From Lepas anatifera (Eukaryota > Arthropoda > Thecostraca > Lepadidae), in assembly GCA_034440635.1 (NCBI GenBank), contig JAOTON010001478.1, forward strand, positions 558,001 through 622,000: a stretch of DNA of 64,000 nt. The letters are read 5' to 3'. The notes beneath the pieces were generated by a model, which was not told the origin of the DNA, did no database searches, and saw only the letters and a program-made list of their open reading frames with translations. Shown piece after piece: positions 1-12,145 of this stretch. The position numbers and the translations under genes are program-made. Position 1 is the stretch's first letter. Each line of letters begins with the position of its first letter.

Positions 1-267
1 TAATGTATGTACCTACAATATAGCTGGCACTATACCTGCCTTTACGGAAAATGAGGGCTTGACCTTCAGAAAGACCTTTGACCTTGACCTGTGACGTTCA
101 TCTTGACATTGAACAGTTTTAACACGCGCATTGACATGAGGTGAAAATCACAAGGATGCACAATTCTCACAAATATGCGTCCGAAGGCACAATTTGCGTG
201 AAGTGTACTTTAAAGATTTGGAGGAAAATGTCCAAACTATGCTATCATTCATGGCTTTGCCCCGGGC
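1..267. repeat. AGGTCA-rich repeat segment, left edge of window
   Basis: The stretch contains clustered TGACCT/AGGTCA hexamers around 60-105. It resembles 29320-29437, including a shared 'tagcactata...ggaaaatgagg' context. In both places it directly precedes a TTAA-type element end (268 and 29436). It is probably the terminus of an AGGTCA-rich interspersed element cut by the window edge. No coding capacity was recognised. Confidence 0.5.
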
Positions 268-1493
268 TTAACCCTATTTCCGTCAGGCTCCGGCTACCCT
301 ATTTCCGGCAGGGGGGCAATATCGGCCCCCTACGATTCGTAATCTAACCGGCCGATTTTGAAAATTCAGTGCCATAGATTCCTCTGCTGCTAAACTTTAT
401 TTTGAAAAAAGAAAATTTAAAAATTTTTATTTTTAGGAGAAGGTCGTGCAAAATATACATTTTTGTGTATTTTTAGATTTTCCATAACCCTTGTCTCTGT
501 TGTACGATTTTCACAAAACTAGTTCAGATTTACAAATAATTGACCCAAAATTTTCATATACTCGAGTTACGCAAAATTCGAAATTCAATGGCAGTTCCAG
601 GACCAGGACTATGAGGGGAAATATATACAACCTAAAAGTTTTTGTTACGCGGATTGAAGCCGTCATATACTGCTTGGCATCTTTGACACATAAATAAATG
701 AGAAAAAAGTGAAAAACTCATCAGGGGCGGATGCAGTAAGGTAAAACAGTGGGGTAAAATACATACCAACAATATGCGAATGGTATGCATGGTATATTAC
801 TCCCTCGACTAGTTGAAATTTAATTTCTGATAATTTTTACCCTCCATGGCAGCTCTGGGAAAGGGGGTGACATAGGCGGATCGGGACTCGTCGTGGGGGG
901 TGGGGGTGATTGGAAACACATTTTCAATATACAACGATATTGAGTCGCGGCGGTGATACTGGCTGGGAATATACATTTTGAAAATGTGTAGTGACTGGAC
1001 ACGCCTCTGGTAATCTAGAATTGGGTTATAACTATTTTGAATTTTCATATACCCAATTGTATTCGCCCTGACACGGCTGTAAGCAGTCTTCTCACTTACT
1101 AACGTTTAGTCCTTCTTGATAATATTCCCCCATTTTGAACTGCTGTAACCACCCCTGATGAATACAAATAGTGACAATTGTGAATGCACTATCATCTCAC
1201 ATAAAAATGATATAATAAAACCATATAACTGGTATCAGGATCAGCAGAGACGGCTTCCTTTTACAAAAAAACCATCGCATACGATAATACTTGGTTTGTG
1301 GATAGAACCTCCCCAAAAACCCAGCCATAGCTCCGCCCCTGGTAAATATATAATCTTGAAAATTTCAGAAAACCTGCATGTACTAGTTTTAGGAAAAGTC
1401 AGGAAGTTTCAAGTTCTATCGCAAGCCGTTTCGGAGATATTCTCGAAAAACCTGAAGGGGGGCAATATTAGCCCCCTGCCGAAATAGGGTTAA
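268..1493. mobile_element. Non-autonomous TTAA-flanked DNA element (piggyBac-like MITE, family A)
   Basis: It is bounded by TTAA at 268-271 and 1490-1493, with inverted ends reading TTAACCCTATTTC inward from both sides. A G-run/C-run palindrome lies just inside each end (cores GGGGGCAATATCGGCCCCC and GGGGGCAATATTAGCCCCC). No transposase is encoded. A TTAA target site plus a terminal CCCT fits piggyBac; Kolobok also uses TTAA and is not excluded. A partial second copy starts at 29436. The interior holds a hAT-like insert near 724-1156 (ends CAGGGGCGG and CCACCCCTG) whose TSD I could not establish. Confidence 0.65.
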
Positions 1494-1679
1494 GCTCAAA
1501 ACCCTGTAAATAAATTCAAGTTTGTGCTAAGTGGCAATCAGGAACCCTAATGTTGAGGAACTCCTGTAGCATTTATGTTTTTGGTCCGCGTCCTACTCTA
1601 CCTTGCTCTCCCGCTGTAACAATATATCCCGCTGTAACAATACTCCCGCTATACCTTGACAATATATTGCTCCCTTCAG

Positions 1680-1803
1680 CTGTGGGATGATATGGCCAGG
1701 CTAATAGGGAAGGACGAGGTCAAGGAGCAGCTCACTGTGAAGCTCTCAAAGCTGGCAGAGGATTACTGCGTCAACGTCGTCGGCATGAAAGCCGTTGACA
1801 ACA
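1680..1803 (+). CDS. Candidate internal exon of an unidentified host gene
   Basis: A 124-nt block is bounded by a pyrimidine-rich acceptor ending in AG at 1678-1679 and a strong donor, GTGAGT, at 1804. Only one forward frame is open; the other two have early stops. The 41 encoded residues have ordinary globular composition (starting LWDDMARLIGKDEV, ending VNVVGMKAVDN), rich in charged and amphipathic helix-like segments, and codon use is more GC-ending than the surroundings. I do not recognise the family. No partner exon was found elsewhere in the window, so the rest may lie outside it, with most of the window as intron. It could instead be a processed or TE-captured fragment. Confidence 0.5.
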
Positions 1804-1847
1804 GTGAGTACCTTCAGTTATGTCGACTTTATTGAGAAAAGTGTAGC

Positions 1848-2830
1848 TTAAAGGGAATGTGGCACCTTCATATCGTGATTTTAACTAAGGTAGCCAATTA
1901 CATAAATATAAAGGACTTCTCCACTAGTGAAAATGAAAAACGTTCGGAGCTTTCCGCTATATTTTATCAGCCTTCATCAGCGAGTGGTCGGATCGATCGG
2001 TAGACATCGGAAAACAAGACACGTTACAAAAATTATATAACACGCGTACTAGTATTTAATGTGTACTAGTATTTAATGTGTGAAGTACCTACCGTTATTA
2101 TTAGACTCTAGTTCTTAGTTTTATTAACTATGATGTTGCAATGAATCTTTTATTCTCTTTTTTAGCTCTTTACTAAGCATTAGCATTTTTATACTAGCAT
2201 ATGATGTGTGTCAATTACCTACCATTATTATGCCGTACTGTGTAAGCCACCCTTAATCGTTGAATATCAAAAAATGAGAATTTGCGTTGTTACTAAAATG
2301 TTCTTCAGGTAGGTAACTCTCTTACTCGTGCACGTTTCCCGGAATCTTTTTGCACTTGTTATATAATTTTTGTAATGTGTCTTGTCTCCGATGTCCACCG
2401 ATCGATCCGACCACTCGCTGACGAAGGCTGATAGAATATAGCTGAAAGCTCCGAACGTTTTTCATTTTCACTAGTGGAGAAGTCCTTTATATTTATGTAA
2501 TTCATTCACATCCACTTATCATGTCATTTTGATAAGGTAGCCAAGCTGTTAAGCAAGGTCGAAAACCCGGTACTATGTAAATATATAATTTGTCTTGGAA
2601 CTCGAGATTTCCGTAGAAAAAGCTAAAACCTACCTGAATGTACCATGTAAAAACCATGTACCCTTAGCAGCAGGCCACAGCTCTCATGGTTGTTGGTGTG
2701 ACGACATATGCTGACGTCACAGTGGGTTTCAGCCAATGGAAGCCCTTGAAGCGTATTGAGTATGGTAGTGGTTGCCAGATCATGACATCATCCACAGGCA
2801 GATATTTATTTATTTCCCTAGAGGAAGAAA
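1848..2830 (-). mobile_element. MITE with AAGGGAATGTG terminal repeats, copy 1, interrupted and truncated
   Basis: The left end reads AAAGGGAATGTGGCACC. Sequence at 1848-1896 and 2533-2830 aligns with the reverse complement of the intact copy at 39935-40392. The second terminal repeat was not found, so this copy is truncated on the right. It is split by the fold-back insertion at 1897-2532. It carries a perfect CRE-type TGACGTCA near 2713 and a CCAAT motif near 2734. Confidence 0.6.
1897..2532. mobile_element. Fold-back insertion with 11-bp target-site duplication
   Basis: The insert is flanked by TAAGGTAGCCA at 1886-1896 and again at 2533-2543. The related MITE at 39935-40392 shows the uninterrupted site. 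The insert has inverted arms of about 145 bp (1897-2041 and 2358-2501), similar but not identical, plus about 30 extra bases on the right. A TSD of 11 bp and the lack of a fixed TSD sequence suggest retrotransposition rather than a cut-and-paste MITE. Each arm has a CTGAYGA...CGAAC motif reminiscent of Penelope-like element terminal repeats. No coding sequence is present. Confidence 0.6.
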
Positions 2831-3492
2831 AAATAAATAAAAACCGCTGTAGCCACGTGTGGCTGCAGCGACCTCTCCAGGTAGAATCCCATCCTCTTTC
2901 TCACCTCTCCTCATCCTTACCATCTCCTTCCATAGCTTAGAATCATTTCATACTCATCACGACAACACTTTAAAAACCACCTCAATAGTGTGGAAGTGTG
3001 AGTAATACATGAACATGAACAAAGCATGACTGTAAGCTGACGAGTGTTCACTAGATTGTCGTACAGTGTTATGTCTTAGAATCATGAACACAAGAAACCA
3101 GGCCTCTAGAACTGGCATCCAGGCAGTAATAGTTTGTACCGCAGTGAGTCCAGTAGCTGGTTTCGTGACAAAAAGATGACAACTTCCGACCTTGGATCTC
3201 AGGCTGTGGAACAGGACCCTTATTGTGGTTGGCTCGGCCAGAAGGGCACACGGCGGCACCGGACTCTACTGGTGTCATCTTGAGAAATTAAAAATGCACA
3301 GCGTCTTTGAACCGGGTGATAAAAGAATTGGCCCTAAGTCAATAATACTACAACATAGTGTGTTTTAGCTTTCTCACATACTGTTTCATCAAATACAGCA
3401 AATAGAAAATATTTGAAATAAAAAAAACACAATCAATACCACTTCAACGTTTCATTGGAGCGTTGTGGATGGTGGATGGTTGCCTGGACAAC

Positions 3493-3494
<2 letters not shown>
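2831..3494. other. Unassigned intergenic or intronic sequence
   Basis: There is no recognisable gene, RNA or TE end here. Short open frames of 60-100 codons occur on both strands, with no domain similarity that I recognise. Confidence 0.4.

Positions 3495-3553
<59 letters not shown>
3495..3553. repeat. (AT)n microsatellite
   Basis: An uninterrupted AT dinucleotide tract of about 59 bp. It produces false Ile-Tyr open frames on both strands. Confidence 0.97.
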
Positions 3554-3556
<3 letters not shown>

Positions 3557-4208
3557 CAACACCTCTGCGCCTTTCACTAGTGTTTTTGAGGTCGAAAACA
3601 GTTTTTTCTGAGAAGAACGGGGGTTTGGCAATTTTTGGACATTTCTGACGAAGGGGGAGAGGAGCCCCCAGTTTCTGACGATTTCTGACAAGGGGAGGGG
3701 TCCGAACATCCCCAATGCTGGCTGACGTTGTCTGTGAACAGCCCCTAACCAAACCACCACATATTGAAAGCTCACTGACTCGCCCACCGTGTTACTCACG
3801 CATGGGGGCATGCTCTGCTTGGGTACACACAGTCACGAATACAAGGCTGTTGAAACCCGAAATCGTTAATGCAAATGAAGAAGATAACACAAAGTCAAAG
3901 CAATGCATAAATTTCAACGCATAGGGATACGTTGCGCACCTTCGGAAATTGCTGTTTCTCGCCCATTACGCAATACTTTCTTGGGCTATTTCAGCATTTG
4001 AACATAACATGACATAAAAAGATCTATTTAACTATTTGAAATACAAAACCCGAAAATGGGGACATGCCCTAGTGAGTAGTGGATAGCATGACATAGTTTA
4101 CGCCTTTCGCGCAGGCCTGTCACCCATTTGAATCCGGAAAAGGAGGCGGCTGCCCACTACCCCTTCAATTTAGGGAGAATTGGGTGCACCTCTCACCGAG
4201 TGACTTGA
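3554..4208. other. Unassigned sequence
   Basis: Near 3640-3710 there are two short related phrases, 'tttctgacgaagggg' and 'tttctgacaagggg', suggesting a small degenerate duplication. No gene was recognised. Confidence 0.35.
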
Positions 4209-4437
4209 TTAACCCTCGCCCCACCGGGGGCCATCGATGGCCCCCTAAGGTTTTTTTCGAAATAGCAGAAAAACGACGAAACGCAGCACCGCGGTTGAGG
4301 GCTCTATCTCTCACCTCATCATTTCCCCATCATCCCTGAACATTTGTACTCCGGATCACCCAAGGTCAGGTCACCAGGCGAGATCAACCAAGGTCACCCC
4401 ACTTCAACTTTGAAGCTCTATAAGAGCCACATTTCTG
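4209..4437 (+). mobile_element. Left end of TTAA-type element (family H), interrupted by minisatellite
   Basis: It starts with TTAA at 4209 followed by CCCTCGCCCCACCGGGG and the palindrome GGGGGCCATCGATGGCCCCC. The remaining roughly 200 bp matches the left end of the complete copy at 46406-47431 closely, as far as 'gagccacatttct'. The 38-bp minisatellite then begins and no right end follows within 7 kb. The array therefore probably arose inside, or truncated, this element. Confidence 0.7.
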
Positions 4438-7400
4438 GTACCAGGCTGCCTCAGTCCACCAGACTCCTGCTGCAGGTACCAGTCTGCCTCAGTCCACCAG
4501 ACTCCTGCTGCAGGTACCAGTCTGCCTCAGTCCACCAGACTCCTGCTGCAGGTACCAGGCTGCCTCAGTCCACCAGACTCCTGCTGTAGGTACCAGTCTG
4601 CCTCAGTCCACCAGACTCCTGCCGCAGGTACCAGTCTGCCTCAGTCCACCAGACTCCTGCTGCAGGTACCAGTTCACCAGACTTCTGCTGCAGGTACCAG
4701 GCTGCCTCAGTTCACCAGACTCCTGCTGCAGGTACCAGTCTGCCTCAGTCCACCAGACTCCTGCTGCAGGTACCAGGCTGCCTCAGTCCACCAGACTCCT
4801 ACTGCAGGTACCAGTCTGCCTCAGTCCACCAGACTCCTACTGCAGGTACCAGTCTGCCTCAGTCCACCAGACTCCTGCTGCAGGTACCAGTCTGCCTCAG
4901 TCCACCAGACTCCTGCTGCAGGTACCAGGCTGCCTCAGTCCACCAGACTTCTGCTGCAGGTACCAGCCTGCCTCAGTCCACCAGACTCCTGCTGCAGGTA
5001 CCAGGCTGCCTCAGTCCACCAGACTCCTGCTGTAGGTACCAGTCTGCCTCAGTCCACCAGACTCCTGCCGCAGGTACCAGTCTGCCTCAGTCCACCAGAC
5101 TCCTGCTGCAGGTACCAGTTCACCAGACTTCTGCTGCAGGAACCAGCCTGCCTCAGTCCACCAGACTCCTGCTGAAGGTACCAGTCTGCCTCAGTCCACC
5201 AGACTCCTGCTGCAGGTACCAGTCTGCCTCAGTCCACCAGACTCCTGCTGCAGGTACCTCAGTCCACCAGACTCCTACTGCAGGTACCAGGCTGCCTCAG
5301 TCCACCAGACTCCTGCTGTAGGTACCAGTCTGCCTCAGTCCACCAGACTCCTGCCGCAGGTACCAGTCTGCCTCAGTCCACCAGACTCCTGCTGCAGGTA
5401 CCAGTTCACCAGACTCCTGCTGCAGGTACCAGTCTGCCTCAGTCCACCAGACTCCTGCTGCAGGTACCAGTCTGCCTCAGTCCACCAGAATCCTGCTGCA
5501 GGTACCAGTCCACCAGACCCCTGCTGTAGGTACCAGTCCACCAGACTTCTGCTGCAGGTACCAGTCTCCCTCAGTCCACCAGACTCCTGCTGCAGGTACC
5601 AGTCTGCCTCAGTCCACCAGACTCCTGCTGCAGGTACCAGTCTGCCTCAGTCCACCAGACTCCTGCTGCAGGTACCAGTCTGCCTCAGTCCACCAGACTC
5701 CTGCTGCAGGTACCAGTCTGCCTCAGTCCACCAGACTCCTGCTGCAGGTACCAGTCTGCCTCAGTCCACCAGACTCCTGCTGCAGGTACCAGTCTGCCTC
5801 AGTCCACCAGACTCCTGCTGCAGGTACCAGTCTGCCTCAGTCCACCAGACTCCTGCTGCAGGTACCAGTCTGCCTCAGTCCACCAGACTCCTGCTGCAGG
5901 TACCAGTCTGCCTCAGTCCACCAGACTCCTGCTGCAGGTACCAGTCTGCCTCAGTCCACCAGACTCCTGCTGTAGGTACCAGGCTGCCTCAGTCCACCAG
6001 ACTCCTGCTGCAGGTACCAGGCTGCCTCAGTCCACCAGACTCCTGCTGCAGGTACCAGGCTGCCTCAGTCCACCAGACTCCTGCTGCAGGTACCAGGCTG
6101 CCTCAGTCCACCAGACTCCTGCTGCAGGTACCAGGCTGCCTCAGTCCACCAGACTCCTGCTGCAGGTACCAGGCTGCCTCAGTCCACCAGACTCCTGCTG
6201 TAGGTACCAGTCCACCAGACCCTCTGCTGTAGGTACCAGTCCACCAGACTCCTGCTGCAGGTACCAGGCTGCCTCAGTCCACCAGACTCCTGCTGCAGGT
6301 ACCAGGCTGCCTCAGTCCACCAGACTCCTGCTGTAGGTACCAGGCTGCCTCAGTCCACCAGACTCCTGCTGCAGGTACCAGGCTGCCTCAGTCCACCAGA
6401 CTCCTGCTGCAGGTACCAGTCTGCCTCAGTCCACCAGACTCCTGCTGCAGGTACCAGTCTGCCTCAGTTCACCAGACTCCTGCTGCAGGTACCAGTCTGC
6501 CTCAGTCCACCAGACTCCTGCTGCAGGTACCAGGCTGCCTCAGTCCACCAGACTCCTGCTGCAGGTACCAGTCTGCCTCAGTCCACCAGACCTCCTGCTG
6601 CAGGTACCAGTCTGCCTCAGTCCACCAGACTCCTGCTGCAGGTACCAGTTCACCAGACTCCTGCTGCAGGTACCAGTCTGCCTCAGTCCACCAGAATCCT
6701 GCTGCAGGTACCAGTCTGCCTCAGTCCACCAGACTCCTTCTGCAGGTACCAGTCTGCCTCAGTCCACCAGACTCCTGCTGCAGGTACCAGTCTGCCTCAG
6801 TCCACCAGACTCCTGCTTCAGGTACCAGTCTGCCTCAGTCCACCAGACTCCTGCTGCAGGTACCAGTCTGCCTCAGTCCACCAGAATCCTGCTGCAGGTA
6901 CCAGTCTGCCTCAGTCCACCAGACTCCTTCTGCAGGTATCAGTCTGCCTCAGTCCACCAGACTCCTGCTGCACGTACCAGTCTGCCTCAGTCCACCAGAC
7001 TCCTGCTTCAGGTACCAGGCTGCCTCAGTTCACCAGACTCCTGCTGTAGGTACCAGTCTGCCTCAGTCCACCAGACTCCTGCCGCAGGTACCAGTCTGCC
7101 TCAGTCCACCAGACTCCTGCTGCAGGTACCAGTTCACCAGACTTCTGCTGCAGGTACCAGCCTGCCTCAGTCCACCAGACTCCTGCCGCAGGTACCAGTC
7201 TGCCTCAGTCCACCAGACTCCTGCCGCAGGTACCTGTCTGCCTCAGTCCACCAGACTCCTGCTGCAGGTACCAGTCTCCTCAGTCCACCAGACTCCTGCT
7301 GCAGGTACCAGTCTGCCTCAGTCCACCAGACTCCTGCTGCAGGTACCAGTTCACCAGACTTCTGCTGCAGGTACCAGTCTTCCTCAGTCCACCAGACTCC

Positions 7401-10400
7401 TGCTGCAGGTACCAGTCTGCCTCAGTCCACCAGACTCCTGCTGCAGGTACCAGTCTGCCTCAGTCCACCAGACTCCTGCTGCAGGTACCAGTCTGCCTCA
7501 GTCCACCAGACTCCTGCTGCAAGTACCAGTCTGCCTCAGTCCACCAGACTCCTGCTGCAGGTACCAGGCTGCCTCAGTCCACCAGACTCCTGCTGCAGGT
7601 ACCAGGCTGCCTCAGTCCACCAGACTCCTGCTGCAGGTACCAGTCTGCCTCAGTTCACCAGACTCCTGCCGAAGGTACCAGTCCACCAGACTCCTGCTGC
7701 AGGTACCAGTCTGTCTCAGTCCACCAGACTCCTACTGCAGGTACCAGGCTGCCTCAGTCCACCAGACTTCTGCTGCAGGTACCAGTCTGCCTCAGTCCAC
7801 CAGACTCCTGCTGCAGGTACCAGTCTGCCTCAGTCCACCAGACTCCTGCTGCAGGTACCAGTCTGTCTCAGTCCACCAGACTCCTGCTGCAGGTACCAGT
7901 CTGCCTCAGTCCACCAGACTCCTGCTGCAGGTACCAGTCTGCCTCAGTCCACCAGACTCCTGCTGCAGGTACCAGTTCACCAGACTTCTGCTGCAGGTAC
8001 CAGTCTGCCTCAGTCCACCAGACTCCTGCTGCAGGTACCAGTCTGCCTCAGTCCACCAGACTCCTGCTGCAGGTACCAGTCTGCCTCAGTCCACCAGACT
8101 CCTGCTGCAGGTACCAGTCTGCCTCAGTCCACCAGACTCCTGCTGCAGGTACCAGTCTGCCTCAGTCCACCAGACTTCTGCTGTAGGTACCAGGCTGCCT
8201 CAGTCCACCAGACTCCTGCTGCAGGTACCAGTCTCCCTCAGTCCACCAGACTCCTGCTGCAGGTACCAGTCTGCCCCAGTCCACCAGACTCCTGCTGCAG
8301 GTACCAGTCTGCCTCAGTCTACCAGACTCCTGCTGCAGGTACCAGTCTGCCTCAGTCCACCAGACTCCTGCTGCAGGTACCAGTCTGCCTCAGTCCACCA
8401 GACTCCTGCTGCAGGTACCAGTCTGCCTCAGTCCACCAGACTCCTGCTGCAGGTACCAGTCTGTCTCAGTCCACCAGACTCCTGCTGCAGGTACCAGTTC
8501 ACCAGACTTCTGCTACAGGTACCAGTCTGCCTCAGTCCACCAGACTCCTGCCGCAGGTACCAGGCTGCCTCAGTTCACCAGACTCCTGCTTCAGGTACCA
8601 GGCTGCCTCAGTACACCAGATTCCTGCTGTAGGTACAAGGCTGCCTCAGTCCACCAGACCCCTGCTGCAGGTACCAGTCTGCCTCAGTCCACCAGACTCC
8701 TGCTGCAGGTACCAGTCTGCCTCAGTTCACCAGACTCCTGCCGCAGGTACCAGGCTGCCTCAGTACACCAGATTCCTGCTGTAGGTACAAGGCTGCCTCA
8801 GTCCACCAGACTCCTGCTGCAGGTACCAGTCTGCCTCAGTCCACCAGACTCCTGCTGCAGGTACCAGTCTGCCTCAGTCCACCAGACCCCAGCTGTAGGT
8901 ACCAGTCCACCAGACTCCTGCTGCAGGTACCAGGCTGCCTCAGTCCACCAGACTCCTGCTGCAGGTACCAGTCTGCCTCAGTTCACCAGACTCCTGCTGC
9001 AGGTACCAGTCTGCCTCAGTCCACCAGACTCCTGCTGCAGGTACCAGTCTGCCTCAGTCCACCAGACTCCTGCTGCAGGTACCAGGCTGCCTCAGTCCAC
9101 CAGACTCCTGCTGTAGGTACAAGACTGCCTCAGTCCACCAGACTCCTTCTGCAGGTACCAGTCTGCCTCAGTCCACCAGACTCCTGCTGCAGGTACCAGT
9201 CTGCCTCAGTCCACCAGACTCCTGCTGTAGGTACCAGTACACCAGACTCCTGCTGCAGGTACCAGGCTGCCTCAGTCCACCAGACTCCTGCTGCAGGTAC
9301 CAGGCTGCCTCAGTCCACCAGACTCCTGCTGCAGGTACCAGGCTGCCTCAGTCCACCAGACTCCTGCTGCAGGTACCAGGCTGCCTCAGTCCACCAGACT
9401 CCTGCTGCAGGTACCAGTTCACCAGACTTCTGCTGCAGGTACTAGCCTGCCTCAGTCCACCAGACTCCTGCCGCAGGTACCAGTCTGCCTCAGTCCACCA
9501 AACTGGGATGAGGTGGCTTAGTGGATGGCACCCTTGTCTTCTAAGTCCACCGGTCCCTGGTTCAAGTCCCAGCGGAGCCTCTGAATAAGTCGATCTGATC
9601 CCCAAAATCCCTTCCAACAGGGTGAGAGTTGGCGACGCGATATGACCCTGGCAGTTGGTGCGTCGTTAAACCCCAAAAATTATTATACAGTCCACCAGAC
9701 TCCTGCCGCAGGTACCAGTCTGCCTCAGTCCACCCAGACTCCTGCTACAGGTACCAGTCTGCCTCAGTCCACCAGACTCCTGCTGCAGGTACCAGTCTGC
9801 CTCAGTTCACCAGACTCCTGCTGCAGGTACCAGGCTGCCTCAGTACACCAGACTCCTGCTGTAGGTACCAGTCCACCAGACTCCTGCTGCAGGTACCAGT
9901 CCACCAGACTCCTGCTTCAGGTACCAGTCTGCCTCAGTCCACCAGACTCCTGCTGTAGGTACCAGTCCACAGCTTGCTGCCTCAGTCCACCAGACTCCTT
10001 CTGCAGGTACCAGTCTGCCTCAGTCCACCAGACTCCTGCTGCAGGTACCAGTCTGCCTCAGTCCACCAGACTCCTGCTTCAGGTACCAGTCTCCGCCTCA
10101 GTCCACCAGACTCCTGCTGCAGGTACCAGGCTGCCTCAGTCCACCAGACTCCTGCTGCAGGTACCAGTCCACCAGACTCCTGCTGCAGGTACCAGTCTCC
10201 CTCAGTCCACCAGACTCCTGCTTCAGGTACCAGTCTGCCTCAGTCCACCAGACTCCTGCTGCAGGTACCAGTCTGCCTCAGTCCACCAGACTCCTGCTTC
10301 AGGTACCAGTCTGCCTCAGTCCACCAGACTCCTGCTGTAGGTACAAGGCTGCCTCAGTCCACCAGACTCCTTCTGCAGGTACCAGTCTGCCTCAGTCCAC

Positions 10401-11323
10401 CAGACTCCTGCTGTAGGTACCAAGGCTGCCTCAGTCCACCAGACTCCTGCTTCAGGTACCAGTCTGCCTCAGTCCACCAGACTCCTGCTGTAGGTACAAG
10501 GCTGCCTCAGTCCACCAGACTCCTTCTGCAGGTACCAGTCTGCCTCAGTCCACCAGACTCCTGCTGCAGGTACCAGTCTGCCTCAGTCCACCAGACTCCT
10601 GCTTCAGGTACCAGTCTGCCTCAGTCCACCAGACTCCTGCTGTAGGTACCAGGCTGCCTCAGTCCACCAGACTCCTTCTGCAGGTACCAGTCTGCCTCAG
10701 TCCACCAGACTCCTGCTGTAGGTACCAGGCTGCCTCAGTCCACCAGACTCCTGCTTCAGGTACCAGTCTGCCTCAGTCCACCAGACTCCTGCTGTAGGTA
10801 CAAGGCTGCCTCAGTCCACCAGACTCCTTCTGCAGGTACCAGTCTGCCTCAGTCCACCAGACTCCTGCTGCAGGTACCAGGCTGCCTCAGTCCACCAGAC
10901 TCCTGCTGCAGGTACCAGTCTGCCTCAGTCCACCAGACTCCTGCTTCAGGTACCAGTCTGCCTCAGTCCACCAGACTCCTGCTGTAGGTACCAGGCTGCC
11001 TCAGTCCACCAGACTCCTTCTGCAGGTACCAGTCTGCCTCAGTCCACCAGACTCCTGCTGCAGGTACCAGTCTGCCTCAGTCCACCAGACTCCTGCTGCA
11101 GGTACCAGTCTGCCTCAGTCCACCAGACTCCTGCTGCAGGTACCAGCCCGCCTCAGTCCACCAGACTCCTGCTTCAGGTACCAGTCTGCCTCAGTCCACC
11201 AGACTCCTGCTGCAGGTACCAGTCTGCCTCAGTCCACCAGACTCCTGCTGCAGGTACCAGTCCTGCCTCAGTCCACCAGACTCCTGCTTCAGGTACCAGT
11301 CTGCCTCAGTACACCAGACTCCT
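4438..11323. repeat. 38-bp minisatellite, about 175 copies
   Basis: The unit reads approximately CTGCCTCAGTCCACCAGACT then CCTGCTGCAGGTACCAGT. Nearly every unit keeps one PstI-type CTGCAG and one KpnI-type GGTACC hexamer. Variants (CTGTAG, CTTCAG, CCGCAG; shortened 23-bp units lacking CTGCCTCAGT) occur in recurrent local patterns, implying segmental amplification. The unit length is not a multiple of 3, and the long open frames near 9.6-10.6 kb are by-products of stop-free phases. One SINE interrupts it at 9504-9687. I see no evidence that it is translated. Confidence 0.97.
9504..9687 (+). mobile_element. tRNA-derived SINE inserted in the minisatellite
   Basis: The head contains an A-box-like TGGCTTAGTGGATGG and a B-box GGTTCAAGTCC, the RNA polymerase III internal promoter layout of tRNA-derived SINEs. 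The tail has a shared core, TGGCAGTTGGTGCGTCGTTAAA, followed by an A/T-rich end. Flanks CAGTCCACCAAAC (9491-9503) and CAGTCCACCAGAC (9688-9700) are a 13-bp TSD with one difference, although the tandem-repeat context weakens that inference. Three other copies with the same 3' part lie at 13750-14035, 26020-26190 and 44879-45003. Confidence 0.85.
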
Positions 11324-12145
11324 GGCACAAACATCAGCAGCTTATTCAGCTATCAAAGTTTCTGCTCATTCTAGAATATGCCGCCGGATAAATGAAAATG
11401 GGTGCAATTACAGTTTACAGCCGTTAGTTCTGGTGACCTTTCGAGACAAGCGACCGCAGCAGACAGTTGAAGATGGTATTGGCTTCCTCGGAACTGGAAG
11501 TGCTGGTCTGTTTGAATAAGCTACTTTGTCTGAAAAGTTCATACCTACATTGTGCTTTCAACTCAGTAGTTTCAAAGGCTAACGAGTGACGAGACGAGAC
11601 CGAGTACAAATGAGAGCCAGACTTTCAGGTTATTAAAAAGTCGCAGACCCAGACTTTGAATGAGAGCTGAAGGAAGTATGGTGGTAGATGGAGGCGCCGC
11701 TGGTTGGGAAGCGTTCGCTTTAACTGCTACTGCCTGGTCTGGAGTTTCTCCATCTCCATCTCCATGCCGTTTATTTTTCACAATGTCCAAAGTGGTATAA
11801 TCGGTGCTGGACCGGCGCAAAAGCTCAGAGGCTTAAATCTAGGCGCCGGTACAGATTACCGTTAAACATTGACCAAAGACAACACATACCCACATATACA
11901 CACACGCACACGCAGACACACACAAGTAGAAATAACAATGAAATATCGTGTCAACTATTTTGATGACAAACACATACAAAATACCTGAATCGCTGCCCGG
12001 GAGCGACAACGCCCAAGAGGGCCCCAAGTACAGCGGCAATCGTCGGGCCGCAACCGTCGCAGCCGCTCCGCCCCGCTCTCTACGGCAGCCTGCCTGTTTG
12101 AACAATAAAGGCCTGCACAGCCAGTGCAACTGGTTCTAAGTCTGT
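11324..12145. other. Unassigned sequence after the minisatellite
   Basis: No gene was recognised. It includes a CA/CG-rich simple stretch at about 11880-11930. Around 11728-11765 it has one isolated unit related to the 32-bp repeat that follows ('tgcctggtctggagtttct'). Confidence 0.4.

Noticed and set aside
9507..9580. Possible functional tRNA gene
   Set aside because: A- and B-boxes are present but it sits at the head of a SINE with flanking duplication and a shared SINE tail; a full cloverleaf was not seen.
9642..10645. Open frames of 223-232 codons across the 38-bp array
   Set aside because: The unit length is not a multiple of three and the unit happens to be stop-free in all phases. 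Neighbouring parts of the same array are full of stops, and both strands give similar artefacts.
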